From Rhodovibrio salinarum DSM 9154 (GTDB lineage: Bacteria > Pseudomonadota > Alphaproteobacteria > Kiloniellales > Rhodovibrionaceae): 64,000 bases of DNA. The stretch is from assembly GCF_000515255.1 (NCBI RefSeq), contig NZ_KI911559.1, forward strand, positions 1,566,823-1,630,822, read 5' to 3'. Under the pieces are notes generated by a model that had not been told where the DNA came from, searched no databases, and saw only the letters and a list, made by a program, of their open reading frames with translations. The translations under genes and the position numbers were made by a program. Below are positions 1-7,862 of this stretch, one piece after another. The number at the start of each line of letters is the position of its first letter. Position 1 is the first letter of the stretch.

Positions 1-447
1 CCCGCCTGGGACGAGGCGGTCGAGCAGGGTATCCAGATAGTAGGCCGGCGCGGCGCCCGGCGAGAGGGCGCCGATCGCTGCGATCGCCGCGTAGTCGCCG
101 GGCGCGGTGTCGGGGGCTTCGTCGGGCGCGAGTTTGAAAAGATGGCGATAGATGCCGCGTGTCCGGGCCGTCTCCAGCATCGGCCCGGAGAGGTCGCAGC
201 CGTCGATGACCGAAAACCCCTCGGCGGCGAGCGCTGCGCCCGAAAGTCCCGTCCCGCAGGCGAAATCGAGGATCGGTGTGTTGGGGGTCGGCAGATGTGC
301 CGCCAGCGCTGCCGCGACGCGGCCCGGCGTCATGTAGCCGTTACCCGTCACGTCGGTGTCGTACGTGCCCGCCCAATCGTTGTAGAGCGTCTCGACCGCG
401 TCCTGCGCCGTCGTGCGGTAGACTTTGTCAAAGAAGTCGCTTGCCAT
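1..447 (-). CDS. Class I SAM-dependent methyltransferase, C-terminus cut by window edge
   Basis: The first 149 codons are visible, starting at the ATG at 447; the rest lies outside the window. Residues 59-70 (ILDFACGTGLSG) form the SAM-binding glycine-rich motif I, and an acidic motif II (DGCDLS) follows near residue 82. The N-terminus carries an ETLYNDWAGTYD segment typical of small stand-alone methyltransferases of the COG4976 kind. The substrate cannot be told. It lies 33 bases downstream of the CBS-domain gene on the same strand, so the two may be cotranscribed. Confidence 0.8.
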   Translation of the reverse strand, partial: MASDFFDKVYRTTAQDAVETLYNDWAGTYDTDVTGNGYMTPGRVAAALAAHLPTPNTPILDFACGTGLSGAALAAEGFSVIDGCDLSGPMLETARTRGIYRHLFKLAPDEAPDTAPGDYAAIAAIGALSPGAAPAYYLDTLLDRLVPGG

Positions 448-480
448 GCAGGTGAGGCTACCCCGCCCGCGGTGCGAGGT

Positions 481-891
481 CTAGCGCGCCTTCTCGCTCA
501 GCGGAGCTTCGGTCACCAGGGCCAGCAGGTCGCGCAGGGAGAGCATGGCGAACGGTTCGCCGCTGGCGTCGACCACGGGCAGGTGCCGAAAGCCGCCGTC
601 GCGCATCCGGGCCACGGCTGTCTCCACCGGGTCGTCGACGGTGATGGTCGCGACCTCGGTGGTCATCACCTCCGCCACGGCGGTCGCCGTGGCATCCCGT
701 CCCGCGGCGGCGACCTTCACCAGCAGGTCGCGTTCGGTGAAGATCCCGGACATGCTGCCATCCTTGACGGCGACCACCGCGCCGATCCGCTGAGCCGCCA
801 TCAGCGTTGCGGCTTCCGCGACGGTCAACTGGTCGTTCACCACTGCAAGCGCGCGGTGCTCGTGCATGCCGGGAACGTCGGCGATCCGCAT
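481..891 (-). CDS. Two-CBS-domain protein
   Basis: The 136-residue protein is almost entirely a CBS pair: the first repeat spans about residues 12-65 (with GIFTERDLL) and the second about 72-128 (with HLPVVDASGEP). Stand-alone CBS pairs usually bind adenine nucleotides and modulate a partner. There is no membrane segment or fused catalytic domain, so it is a soluble regulator whose target is unknown. The downstream methyltransferase on the same strand is the only candidate partner in view. It is divergent from the cfa gene across 172 bases. Confidence 0.85.
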   Translation of the reverse strand: MRIADVPGMHEHRALAVVNDQLTVAEAATLMAAQRIGAVVAVKDGSMSGIFTERDLLVKVAAAGRDATATAVAEVMTTEVATITVDDPVETAVARMRDGGFRHLPVVDASGEPFAMLSLRDLLALVTEAPLSEKAR

Positions 892-1063
892 GAGGGCTCC
901 TTGTAGGCGAGCGCGTGGTTCGACGGGCCATCTCTCGTCGTAAAACTAGGGCGTGTATGCGACAGGTCCATGACGCGGCTTTCATCCGGGGGGCGGGTGC
1001 CCATAGGTTAAAGGCGTGGTGCTTGTCGCCTTCACAGTTTTTGTCCCTGCGTAACGGAATCCC

Positions 1064-2395
1064 ATGGCCACCCCCGATCGATACCTCCCCGCCGCCCGAG
1101 CGTTGTTCGAACAGATCGCCCGCGACGCCGATCTGCCGCTGCAGGTCGAACTGTGGGACGGCAGCCGGGTGGCGCTCGGCGCCAATGCAGGCGGGAACGC
1201 GGCGCCGGCGCTCGCCCTCTCGGACGCGGGCGTGTTGCGCCGCCTGCTGCGCCGGCCGACGTTGGAGACGGTCGCGCGCCTGTACGCCGACGGGCGGATC
1301 GCCGTGGTCGGGATGGACCTGTTGGGCTTCGTCGAACGCGCCCGGCAGCACAAGGTCAGGCTGCGCCTCGGCGACCTCGACAAGTGGGCGCTGGTCAAGC
1401 GGGCCTGGCCGCTGCTGTTCGCGCCGGACCGGCCGGAGCACCTGACCCACGTATATGCCGGAGACGCGACCGGGCGCGCCCAGACGAAGCGGGACGAGCG
1501 CGCGTTCATCCAGTTCCACTACGACGTCTCGAACGCCTTCTATCGGCTCTTCCTCGACCCGGAAATGCAGTACTCCTGCGCCTACTTCACGGCTTGGGAC
1601 AACGGCATCCAGCAGGCCCAGCACGACAAGCTGGAGATGATCTGCCGCAAGCTGCGCCTCAATCCGGGTGACCGGTTCCTGGATGTCGGCTGCGGCTGGG
1701 GCGGTCTGATCTGCCATGCCGCCCGGCACCACGGCGTGCAGGCCCACGGTGTGACCCTGTCGAAGACGCAGTACGATTGGGCGCTGGGCAAGATCGCCGC
1801 CGAGGGGCTGCAGGACCGCGTCACGGTCGAGCTCAAGGACTATCGGGAGCTGACCGGGCCGTACGACAAGATCGCCTCGATCGGAATGTACGAGCACGTC
1901 GGCATCCAGAACTATCCCGATTACTTCAGCCAGCTGAACCGGCTACTCGCCGACCGTGGCCTGCTGCTCAATCACGGCATCACCCGCGGGGCCAAGAAGT
2001 CGGCCCGGCGGTTCAACCGGATCCGTCCGGAGAACCGGCTGATCCGCAAGTACATCTTCCCCGGCAGCGAGTTGGATCATATCGGCCATACGCTCTCGGT
2101 GATGGAGGCACACCGTTTCCAGGTCCATGATGTCGAAGGCTGGCGCGAGCACTACGCTTGGACGACGCGGCTGTGGTACCGCGCGCTGATCGACCGCGAA
2201 GCCGCCGCCCGCGCGGAGGTTGGGGACGAGAAGTACCGCATGTGGATCGCCTATCTGGCGGGCGTGTCCCTCTCCTTTCAGGACGGCTCGCTCCGGATCT
2301 TCCAGACGCTCGCCAGCAAGCATAAGGGCAAGGGACCGAGTGGCTTGCCGCCCACCCGGGCGGACCTCTATCGCGATGCGCCCGGTGGCTTGTAG
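1064..2395 (+). CDS. cfa: Cyclopropane-fatty-acyl-phospholipid synthase family protein
   Basis: This 443-residue protein transfers a methylene group from SAM to the double bond of unsaturated acyl chains in membrane phospholipids. The SAM motif FLDVGCGWGGL lies near residues 205-215, preceded by the family's FIQFHYDVSNAFYRLFLD segment and followed by MYEHVG and NHGIT motifs. Length and motif order match the CFA synthase family. There is no signal peptide, so it acts at the inner face of the membrane. The start is the ATG at 1064. Cyclopropanation usually marks stationary-phase or acid and salt stress, but no specific regulatory site is evident. Confidence 0.9.
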   Translation: MATPDRYLPAARALFEQIARDADLPLQVELWDGSRVALGANAGGNAAPALALSDAGVLRRLLRRPTLETVARLYADGRIAVVGMDLLGFVERARQHKVRLRLGDLDKWALVKRAWPLLFAPDRPEHLTHVYAGDATGRAQTKRDERAFIQFHYDVSNAFYRLFLDPEMQYSCAYFTAWDNGIQQAQHDKLEMICRKLRLNPGDRFLDVGCGWGGLICHAARHHGVQAHGVTLSKTQYDWALGKIAAEGLQDRVTVELKDYRELTGPYDKIASIGMYEHVGIQNYPDYFSQLNRLLADRGLLLNHGITRGAKKSARRFNRIRPENRLIRKYIFPGSELDHIGHTLSVMEAHRFQVHDVEGWREHYAWTTRLWYRALIDREAAARAEVGDEKYRMWIAYLAGVSLSFQDGSLRIFQTLASKHKGKGPSGLPPTRADLYRDAPGGL

Positions 2396-2475
2396 CCGCC
2401 TCATTGCGGGGTTATCTGCGCTAGGTGGATGAGCCACGGTATCGTCCCTCTTCTGAAAGAACACCGCGGAACACC

Positions 2476-3366
2476 ATGAGCGAACAGCCCACCGCCGTCC
2501 CGTTGCCGAGCCGTGCGCTGATGCGCCTGTCGGGTGAGGACGCTAAGTCCTTCCTGAACGGCGTGGTCACCAACGACGTCCATCAGGTGACGGCCGAGCA
2601 GGCGATCTGGTCCGGCTTCCTGACCCCGCAGGGCAAGTTCCTGCACGAGTTCTTCCTGGTCGAGGGGCCGGACGGTGCGCTGTGGCTGGACTGCGAGGGG
2701 GCCCGGCGGGCGCACTTCAAGAAGCGGCTGGCGATCTACAAGCTACGTGCCAAGGCCGAGATCGCGGAGGCCGACGAGCTGTGCGCCTATGCGTTGCTCG
2801 GCATCCGGTCGCTGGGGCTGCTCGACCTGCCGGCGCTGGAAGGCTATGCGCGGCCGCTGGGCGACGGCGTGGCGTTCACCGATCCGCGCCTGAGCGGGCT
2901 CGGCGCACGCGCCCTCCTGCCGCGCGAGACGGCCGAGGCGACGTTGCGGGAGGCCGGCTTCCAACTTGGCGAGACGGCCGCGTTCGAGCGCCTGCGCTTC
3001 TCCCTCGGCGTGCCGGAGGGCAGCGGCGACCTGGAGCCCGAAAAGGCGACCCTGATCGAAAGCGGCTTCGACGAGCTGCACGGGATCGACTGGGACAAGG
3101 GCTGCTTCCTGGGCCAGGAGCTGACCGCGCGGATGAAGTATCGCGGGCTCGCCAAGAAGCGGCTGGTGCCGGTCGAGATCGACGGCCCGACACCGCAGGC
3201 GGGCGCGGAGATCCGCACCGACGGCAAGCCGGCGGGCACGCTGCGCTCGGCGGTCGATGGGGTCGGCCTGGCGCTGCTCCGCCTGGACAAGCTCGCCGCC
3301 GGCACCCCGATGACGGCCGGTGAGGCCACCGTGACCCCGCGCAAGCCCGACTGGGTGAATTTCTGA
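2476..3366 (+). CDS. ygfZ: Folate-binding protein YgfZ (CAF17/IBA57-like)
   Basis: A 296-residue homologue of the tetrahydrofolate-dependent protein that helps assemble or repair certain Fe-S enzymes. The diagnostic K-G-C-[FY]-x-G-Q-E motif is intact as KGCFLGQE, with the cysteine at residue 210. The aminomethyltransferase-like N-terminal region (SGEDAKSFLNGVVTNDV) is also present. I chose the ATG at 2476 because MSEQPT leads directly into the conserved core; a longer reading frame upstream adds only low-complexity sequence. It lies 80 bases after cfa on the same strand. Confidence 0.9.
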   Translation: MSEQPTAVPLPSRALMRLSGEDAKSFLNGVVTNDVHQVTAEQAIWSGFLTPQGKFLHEFFLVEGPDGALWLDCEGARRAHFKKRLAIYKLRAKAEIAEADELCAYALLGIRSLGLLDLPALEGYARPLGDGVAFTDPRLSGLGARALLPRETAEATLREAGFQLGETAAFERLRFSLGVPEGSGDLEPEKATLIESGFDELHGIDWDKGCFLGQELTARMKYRGLAKKRLVPVEIDGPTPQAGAEIRTDGKPAGTLRSAVDGVGLALLRLDKLAAGTPMTAGEATVTPRKPDWVNF

Positions 3367-3416
3367 CCAGCCGGGCGCTGTGAGTCTCACCTGAACAGAA
3401 TCGCAGGAGTCCCCCG

Positions 3417-3764
3417 ATGGACGACCCGCTGCGCCGGCTGATCGCGTTCGTCGCCGGGGTGGCCGTGGAGGGCCACCAGGCCGAGGGCGTGTTCGACTTC
3501 GAGGTTGGCAGCCGCTTTCCCGTCTCCGGCACGATCCAGGGGAACGAGGTCGCGGTCACCGACGAGACCTCTGGGGTCGTGCTGACCGGCCGTTTGCCCA
3601 ATCTGCAGACCGCCGATGGCAAGCCGGTATCGCTCAATCTCGCCGGCGATGCCTTCGACGGTGCGGACGAGGGCAGCGGTCACGCCTTCGCGGGTGAGGT
3701 CTCTGGGCGCAATATCGACCTCACCGACAAGAAGACCGGGATCGACTACACCTACTGTTTGTGA
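3417..3764 (+). CDS. Small beta-rich protein of unknown function
   Basis: I do not recognise this 115-residue protein. It begins 50 bases after ygfZ with a good ribosome-binding site (aggag) ahead of the ATG at 3417. It has no signal peptide, membrane segment or cysteine cluster; the only cysteine is the penultimate residue. From about residue 25 the sequence alternates short hydrophobic strands with Asp/Gly turns (FEVGSRFPVSGTIQGNEVAV), suggesting a small all-beta fold. It ends three bases before the stop of the convergent aminopeptidase gene. Confidence 0.65.
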   Translation: MDDPLRRLIAFVAGVAVEGHQAEGVFDFEVGSRFPVSGTIQGNEVAVTDETSGVVLTGRLPNLQTADGKPVSLNLAGDAFDGADEGSGHAFAGEVSGRNIDLTDKKTGIDYTYCL

Positions 3765-3767
3765 GCG

Positions 3768-5825
3768 CTACCGCCCGAGCGGCGCCGTCTCGCCGGCCAG
3801 CCAGCGCGCCGTGTCCGCGTCGAGATGCGGGGTCAGGGTGTCGCGCACGCGGCTGTGGTAGCTGTCGATCCAGGCAAGCTCGTCTGCCGTCAAGAGTGCG
3901 GGATCGATCAGCGCCCGGCAGTAGGGGGCCAGCGTCAGCGTCTCGAAGCCCAGCATGGAACGGCTGTCAGGCCCGCTACCTTCGTGCGCGGTGACGGCCA
4001 CCAGATTCTCGATCCGGATGCCGTAGGCGCCGGTCTTGTAGTAGCCGGGTTCGTTCGAGCAGATCATGCCGGGCGCGAGCTTGATCGAGCTGGGGTGCTT
4101 GGAGATCCGCTGTGGCCCTTCGTGCACCCCGAGGTAGCTGCCCACGCCGTGCCCGGTACCGTGATCATAGTCCAGCCCGGCCGACCACAATGGCCGGCGG
4201 GCCAACGCGTCGATCTGGCTGCCGGTGGTGCCGTCGGGGAAGCGTGCGAGCGAGAGGGCGATGTGACCCTTCAGCACCAGGGTATAGCGCGCGCGCTGCT
4301 CGCCAGTCGGCGTGCCGACGGGCAGGGTGCGGGTAATGTCGGTCGTGCCATCCAGGTACTGGCCGCCGGAATCCACCAGATACAGCTCGCCCGTCTGGAG
4401 CGCGCGGTTGCTGCTGTCGTCGACCCGGTAGTGCACGATCGCGCCGTGCTCGCCCGCGCCGGAGATGGTGTCGAAGGCGTGATCGCGGAACAGCGGATCG
4501 GCCCGGCGGAACGCGGCCAGCGCCTCGGCCGCCTCGATCTCGGTAATCGGTTCGCCGCGGTCCGCGCGTTCCGGAGCGCGGCTCTGCAGCCAGCAGAGGA
4601 AGCGGGTGACGGCCGCGCCGTCGCGGACATGGGCATTCCGCGCGCCCGCCAGCTCGGTCGCGTTTTTGCGGGCCTTGGGCAGCTGGCAGGGGTCGGCGTC
4701 GCGCGCTACGCGCCCGCCAGCGGCCTCGATCCGCTGGACGATCGCGGCCGGCGCCGTGGCCGCGTCCACCCGCACGGGCTTGCCGGCCTGTGCCAGCCTA
4801 TCCAGCGCTTCGAGGAACAGTTCGGGTGCGTGCAGTTGGACGGTGTCGTCCAAACCGGCGCAGACGTCCGAGGGAACCTTGCGCGGATCGACGTACCAGT
4901 CGAGCCGGCCGTCGGCGTTTAGTACCGCGAATGACAGAACGAGCGGCGTGTGCAGCACGTCGCGCCCGCGCACGTTGAGCAGCCAGCAGATTGAGTCCGG
5001 CAGGTTGAGCACGGCGGCCGCCTGACCCGCGTCCGCAAGCGTGGTGGCGACCCGCGCGCGTTTCTCCGTGGAGGGTTCGCCGGCGTAGGCCAGGTCATGA
5101 ATATGTGCTGGCGTCAGCGGAGCTGGCGGCTGATCCGGCCAGACCGCGTCCAGCGGGTTGTCCTCCACGGGCGCGAGGCTGCCGCCGGCGCGCTCGACCG
5201 CCTGCTGCAGCCGCTGCACGCCCTCGGCCGTGTGCAGCCAGGGGTCGTAACCCAGCACGCCGCCATCCAGATATTCCGCGATGAAGTCCGCCGGCGGCGC
5301 ATCGCTCAGGTGACGCGGCTCGACCAGGGAGGCGTCCACCTCGTTTGCCACCTGCAGGGTATAACGCCCGTCGACGAAGATCGCGGCGACATCCTTGAGC
5401 ACGACGGCGACGCCGGCCGACCCGGTGAAGCCGGTCAGCCAGGTCAGGCGCTGGGCGTGCGGCGGCGGAGCCTCCAGCTGGTGGGCGTCGGCCCGGGGCA
5501 CCACGAACCCGGCGAGACCACGGCGATCCAGTTCGGCACGCAATGCGCTGATCCGTGCCGCGCTGGCAGGGCTGCCGGCCGACAGGCCGCCGTCGACCGA
5601 TTGAGCTCGCACGGCCCGCGCGACCCAGGCCTGCAGGTCCGCGTCGAGGTTGGTACCAAACAGGGACATCCACGCCGTCGGCGCATCGGCGACGGGGGAG
5701 GCGGCGATGCCGGCCAAAAGCCGGTCTAGGGCCTCCGCCTCGAGTCCGACCCCGGCTTCTTGCAACGCCTGGGTAAGGCCGGACAGGTCGAGGGTATCGG
5801 AGGTTGGGTCGAGCGCGTTGGGCAT
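3768..5825 (-). CDS. pepP: Aminopeptidase P family protein (M24, Xaa-Pro aminopeptidase)
   Basis: Cleaves an N-terminal residue preceding proline. The C-terminal pita-bread catalytic domain has all five expected metal ligands: Asp in LVDSGGQYLDGTTDITRT (two Asp), His in GTGHGVG, Glu in SNEPGYY and Glu in RIENLV. Creatinase-like N-terminal domains precede it, starting near ISALRAELDRRGLAGFVVPR at about residue 90. The start at 5825 gives 685 residues, roughly 85-90 more than the usual cytosolic form; the extra N-terminal segment is helical and not recognised. An internal start near residue 52 (MSLFG) cannot be excluded. Confidence 0.88.
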   Translation of the reverse strand: MPNALDPTSDTLDLSGLTQALQEAGVGLEAEALDRLLAGIAASPVADAPTAWMSLFGTNLDADLQAWVARAVRAQSVDGGLSAGSPASAARISALRAELDRRGLAGFVVPRADAHQLEAPPPHAQRLTWLTGFTGSAGVAVVLKDVAAIFVDGRYTLQVANEVDASLVEPRHLSDAPPADFIAEYLDGGVLGYDPWLHTAEGVQRLQQAVERAGGSLAPVEDNPLDAVWPDQPPAPLTPAHIHDLAYAGEPSTEKRARVATTLADAGQAAAVLNLPDSICWLLNVRGRDVLHTPLVLSFAVLNADGRLDWYVDPRKVPSDVCAGLDDTVQLHAPELFLEALDRLAQAGKPVRVDAATAPAAIVQRIEAAGGRVARDADPCQLPKARKNATELAGARNAHVRDGAAVTRFLCWLQSRAPERADRGEPITEIEAAEALAAFRRADPLFRDHAFDTISGAGEHGAIVHYRVDDSSNRALQTGELYLVDSGGQYLDGTTDITRTLPVGTPTGEQRARYTLVLKGHIALSLARFPDGTTGSQIDALARRPLWSAGLDYDHGTGHGVGSYLGVHEGPQRISKHPSSIKLAPGMICSNEPGYYKTGAYGIRIENLVAVTAHEGSGPDSRSMLGFETLTLAPYCRALIDPALLTADELAWIDSYHSRVRDTLTPHLDADTARWLAGETAPLGR

Positions 5826-5987
5826 AGCGGGATGGGCCCTTCCGGCGGCGGTCAGGAGGTTCAGAGCTAGGACGCTAGGCGTGTGGACCCAGGCACACAA
5901 GACCCTGGCGCAAGGTCGGCGCATCAGGGCCTGCAAGAAGGGCAGGGAGCTATGCGTCACAGCTCTGAAATCGTACTTTAACCCCTT

Positions 5988-6004
5988 TTAAACCAATAGT
6001 TTAA
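5988..6004. promoter_or_regulatory. Inverted repeat TTAAAC-N5-GTTTAA
   Basis: This short perfect inverted repeat lies in the AT-rich centre of the region between the aminopeptidase gene (minus) and the DUF1127 gene (plus). Another TTTAA lies ten bases to the left. It may be an operator serving either divergent gene. I could not place -35 and -10 boxes with confidence. Confidence 0.3.
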
Positions 6005-6223
6005 GCTATGCGCGCCTGGCAATACTGCGGTGCGGAATCGCCGTTATCGCCCGCGCGTGAAGAAGGCTATGTCTTTGGCATGGACGACGGCAAAAAGCTG
6101 GTTTGCGCCAGCGTGTTTGACCGGTCGTTCGCGGAGTTCGGCCACGCAACGGCGGGCCGAAGCCCGGTTCGTGAACCACGCAACCTGACCGCAACACCCA
6201 CTAGATCCAGAGGAGTTTCCCTT

Positions 6224-6721
6224 ATGACCCGCATGATCGATCCGACTGAGCTGTCGGGTGCGCGGGCCGGGCAGCGGTCCCAGGAGCGCCGGCCGGATAC
6301 TGCCGACGTCTACCTGCTTGCCCGGCAGATGCAGGCTGATGCCATTGCCCGCACCACCCAGATGGTCGTCTCCAAGCTCGCCGAACTGGTTGGCCGCGGC
6401 ATTCGCGGCGCGCGTTCGGCGTTCGCCAAGCATCGCGCCCGCCGGCGCACGGTCGCGGAGTTGAGCCAGCTTGACGCGCGCTCGCTCGCCGACATCGGCA
6501 TCAACCCGCACGACATCACCGGCGCGGTTGATCGCCTGTTCGCGCAGCAGCAAGCCGAGGCCGCCGGGGCGACGGCAACTGGCCACGACTTTGGCGAGAC
6601 GCTGCGTCCCGTCGAGGAAGACATGGCTCCGGTGCACGCGCGCACGGCGTCTGCCACGCTCGAGCGCCCGGCACCTGCGAATAGTCAGGATGATGCGCGC
6701 CCGCAGCGTCGGGCAGCGTAA
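6224..6721 (+). CDS. DUF1127 domain protein
   Basis: The 165-residue protein contains the DUF1127 signature at about residues 68-95 (RRRTVAELSQLDARSLADIG), a short arginine-rich motif. In other alphaproteobacteria small DUF1127 proteins affect RNA turnover and phosphate or stress responses. Here it is longer than the 45-90 residue norm, with flanking segments of about 65 residues on each side that are not recognised; the C-terminal one is Ala/Pro/Glu-rich and probably disordered. The ATG at 6224 is chosen because of the ribosome-binding site aggag nine bases upstream. It is monocistronic, with a strong terminator behind it. Confidence 0.75.
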   Translation: MTRMIDPTELSGARAGQRSQERRPDTADVYLLARQMQADAIARTTQMVVSKLAELVGRGIRGARSAFAKHRARRRTVAELSQLDARSLADIGINPHDITGAVDRLFAQQQAEAAGATATGHDFGETLRPVEEDMAPVHARTASATLERPAPANSQDDARPQRRAA

Positions 6722-6757
6722 GGCGCGCGCCACCGTGCGCGCCCACGCGGCCTGTTT

Positions 6758-6800
6758 GAAACCGCCCGTTGGCCTCCCGATCCGGCCAGCGGGCGGTTTT
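6758..6800. terminator. Strong intrinsic terminator between convergent genes
   Basis: A 15-base-pair perfect stem (AACCGCCCGTTGGCC at 6760-6774, its complement at 6784-6798) closes a nine-base loop and runs into TTTT. It separates the DUF1127 gene from the convergent prmA, and the stem's AAA/TTT edges let it work in both directions. Confidence 0.9.
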
Positions 6801-6805
6801 GTATG

Positions 6806-7735
6806 TTAGCCCTGCGTCAGGCTAGGCCCGCCGTGTGGTGGGCTCATGACCCGGCCGGCAGGCTGTCGCAACACCAATGTGGTCCAGTCGCCGATCCGTC
6901 GGCGGCGCAGCAGCACCAGTCCCTGCGCGCGGTGGCGCAGCAGGACCTTGCGTGCCTGGTGGTTCAGTAGGCCCGATAGGATCGCGATGCCACCCGGGGC
7001 CAGTGCCTTGTCCAGATCGCGCGCCATCTGTGTCAGCGGCTCGGCCAGGATGTTGGCGCAGATCAGGTCGTAGGGCGCGTTGGCCTGTAGCCGTAAGTCG
7101 GCGTAGCCGTCGCTCATCAGGCTGGTGACCCAGGGGGCGACGCCGTTGATCTGAGCGTTCTCGGCACAGATCCGCACCGAATTCGGGTCGTTGTCGGCTG
7201 CGATCACGGGGCGGCGCCACAGCCGCGCGACCGCGAAGGCAAGCAGCCCACTGCCCGCCCCCATGTCGAGCGCGCGGCGCATCGGGAAGCCGGTCTTCGC
7301 CAGCCGCTCGATCTCCAGCAGACATCCCAGCGTGGTCTCGTGCCGGCCGGTGCCGAAGGCTTGGTTCGCCTCGATGTGGAAAGCGATCGAGCCGGCCGGG
7401 CGCGGCTTGTCCCTGTCGTGCTCGCCGTAGACCCAGAAACGCCCGGCGTGGATCGGCGGCAGCCCCTCGTAGGCCTGCTGCACCCAGTCGACGTCGGGCA
7501 ACGGTTGGCTCTCCACGGCCGGCTGCGGCACGCCGGCCGCCATCGCGGCGGTGGCCAGGCGTGTATCCAGGTCGTCCGGGTCCGGCGCCGTAGCCAGATA
7601 GACGTCGACCGGGATTTGACCCTCGGCGTTCGCCTCGCCGGTCACGATCGCCGCGTCGAATCCTTGCAGCGCCGCCTCGAAGGTCGCCAGCGCCGATTGC
7701 GGCACGTCCAGGTGCAGATGGTGCCCGCTGCTCAT
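6806..7735 (-). CDS. prmA: Ribosomal protein L11 methyltransferase
   Basis: Trimethylates ribosomal protein L11 using SAM. The 309-residue protein has the PrmA-specific QAFGTGRHETTLGCL segment, SAM motif I DMGAGSGLLAFA, motif II ADNDPNSV, and the catalytic-loop NILAEPL. The N-terminal substrate-recognition domain occupies about residues 1-90. Length is normal for the family. The start is the ATG at 7735. The gene converges on DUF1127, with the shared terminator between them. Confidence 0.93.
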   Translation of the reverse strand: MSSGHHLHLDVPQSALATFEAALQGFDAAIVTGEANAEGQIPVDVYLATAPDPDDLDTRLATAAMAAGVPQPAVESQPLPDVDWVQQAYEGLPPIHAGRFWVYGEHDRDKPRPAGSIAFHIEANQAFGTGRHETTLGCLLEIERLAKTGFPMRRALDMGAGSGLLAFAVARLWRRPVIAADNDPNSVRICAENAQINGVAPWVTSLMSDGYADLRLQANAPYDLICANILAEPLTQMARDLDKALAPGGIAILSGLLNHQARKVLLRHRAQGLVLLRRRRIGDWTTLVLRQPAGRVMSPPHGGPSLTQG

Positions 7736-7822
7736 GAAACTCCTCGCCCCCGTGGATGCGGGCGCGGGTTATAGCCGCCCGGACGCGTTCTGGCAAAGCG
7801 GGTGTCCTGGCGCGGCAAGGTT

Positions 7823-7858
7823 GCCGCCCCTCTTCCTCGTGTGGGCAAGAGGGGCGGC
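7823..7858 (-). terminator. 12-bp stem-loop after the acyl-CoA dehydrogenase gene
   Basis: GCCGCCCCTCTT at 7823-7834 pairs perfectly with AAGAGGGGCGGC at 7847-7858 around a 12-base loop. It lies four bases beyond the acyl-CoA dehydrogenase stop codon. No strong U-run follows on the minus strand, so it may act as a 3' stabiliser or a Rho-assisted terminator. Confidence 0.6.
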
Positions 7859-7862
7859 CGGA

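Noticed and set aside
458..1897. 479-codon open frame on the minus strand
   Set aside because: It overlaps cfa and the CBS gene in other frames and has only low-complexity composition.
5978..5991. CtrA box between pepP and the DUF1127 gene
   Set aside because: The two TTAA halves are six bases apart, not seven, and the region is simply AT-rich.
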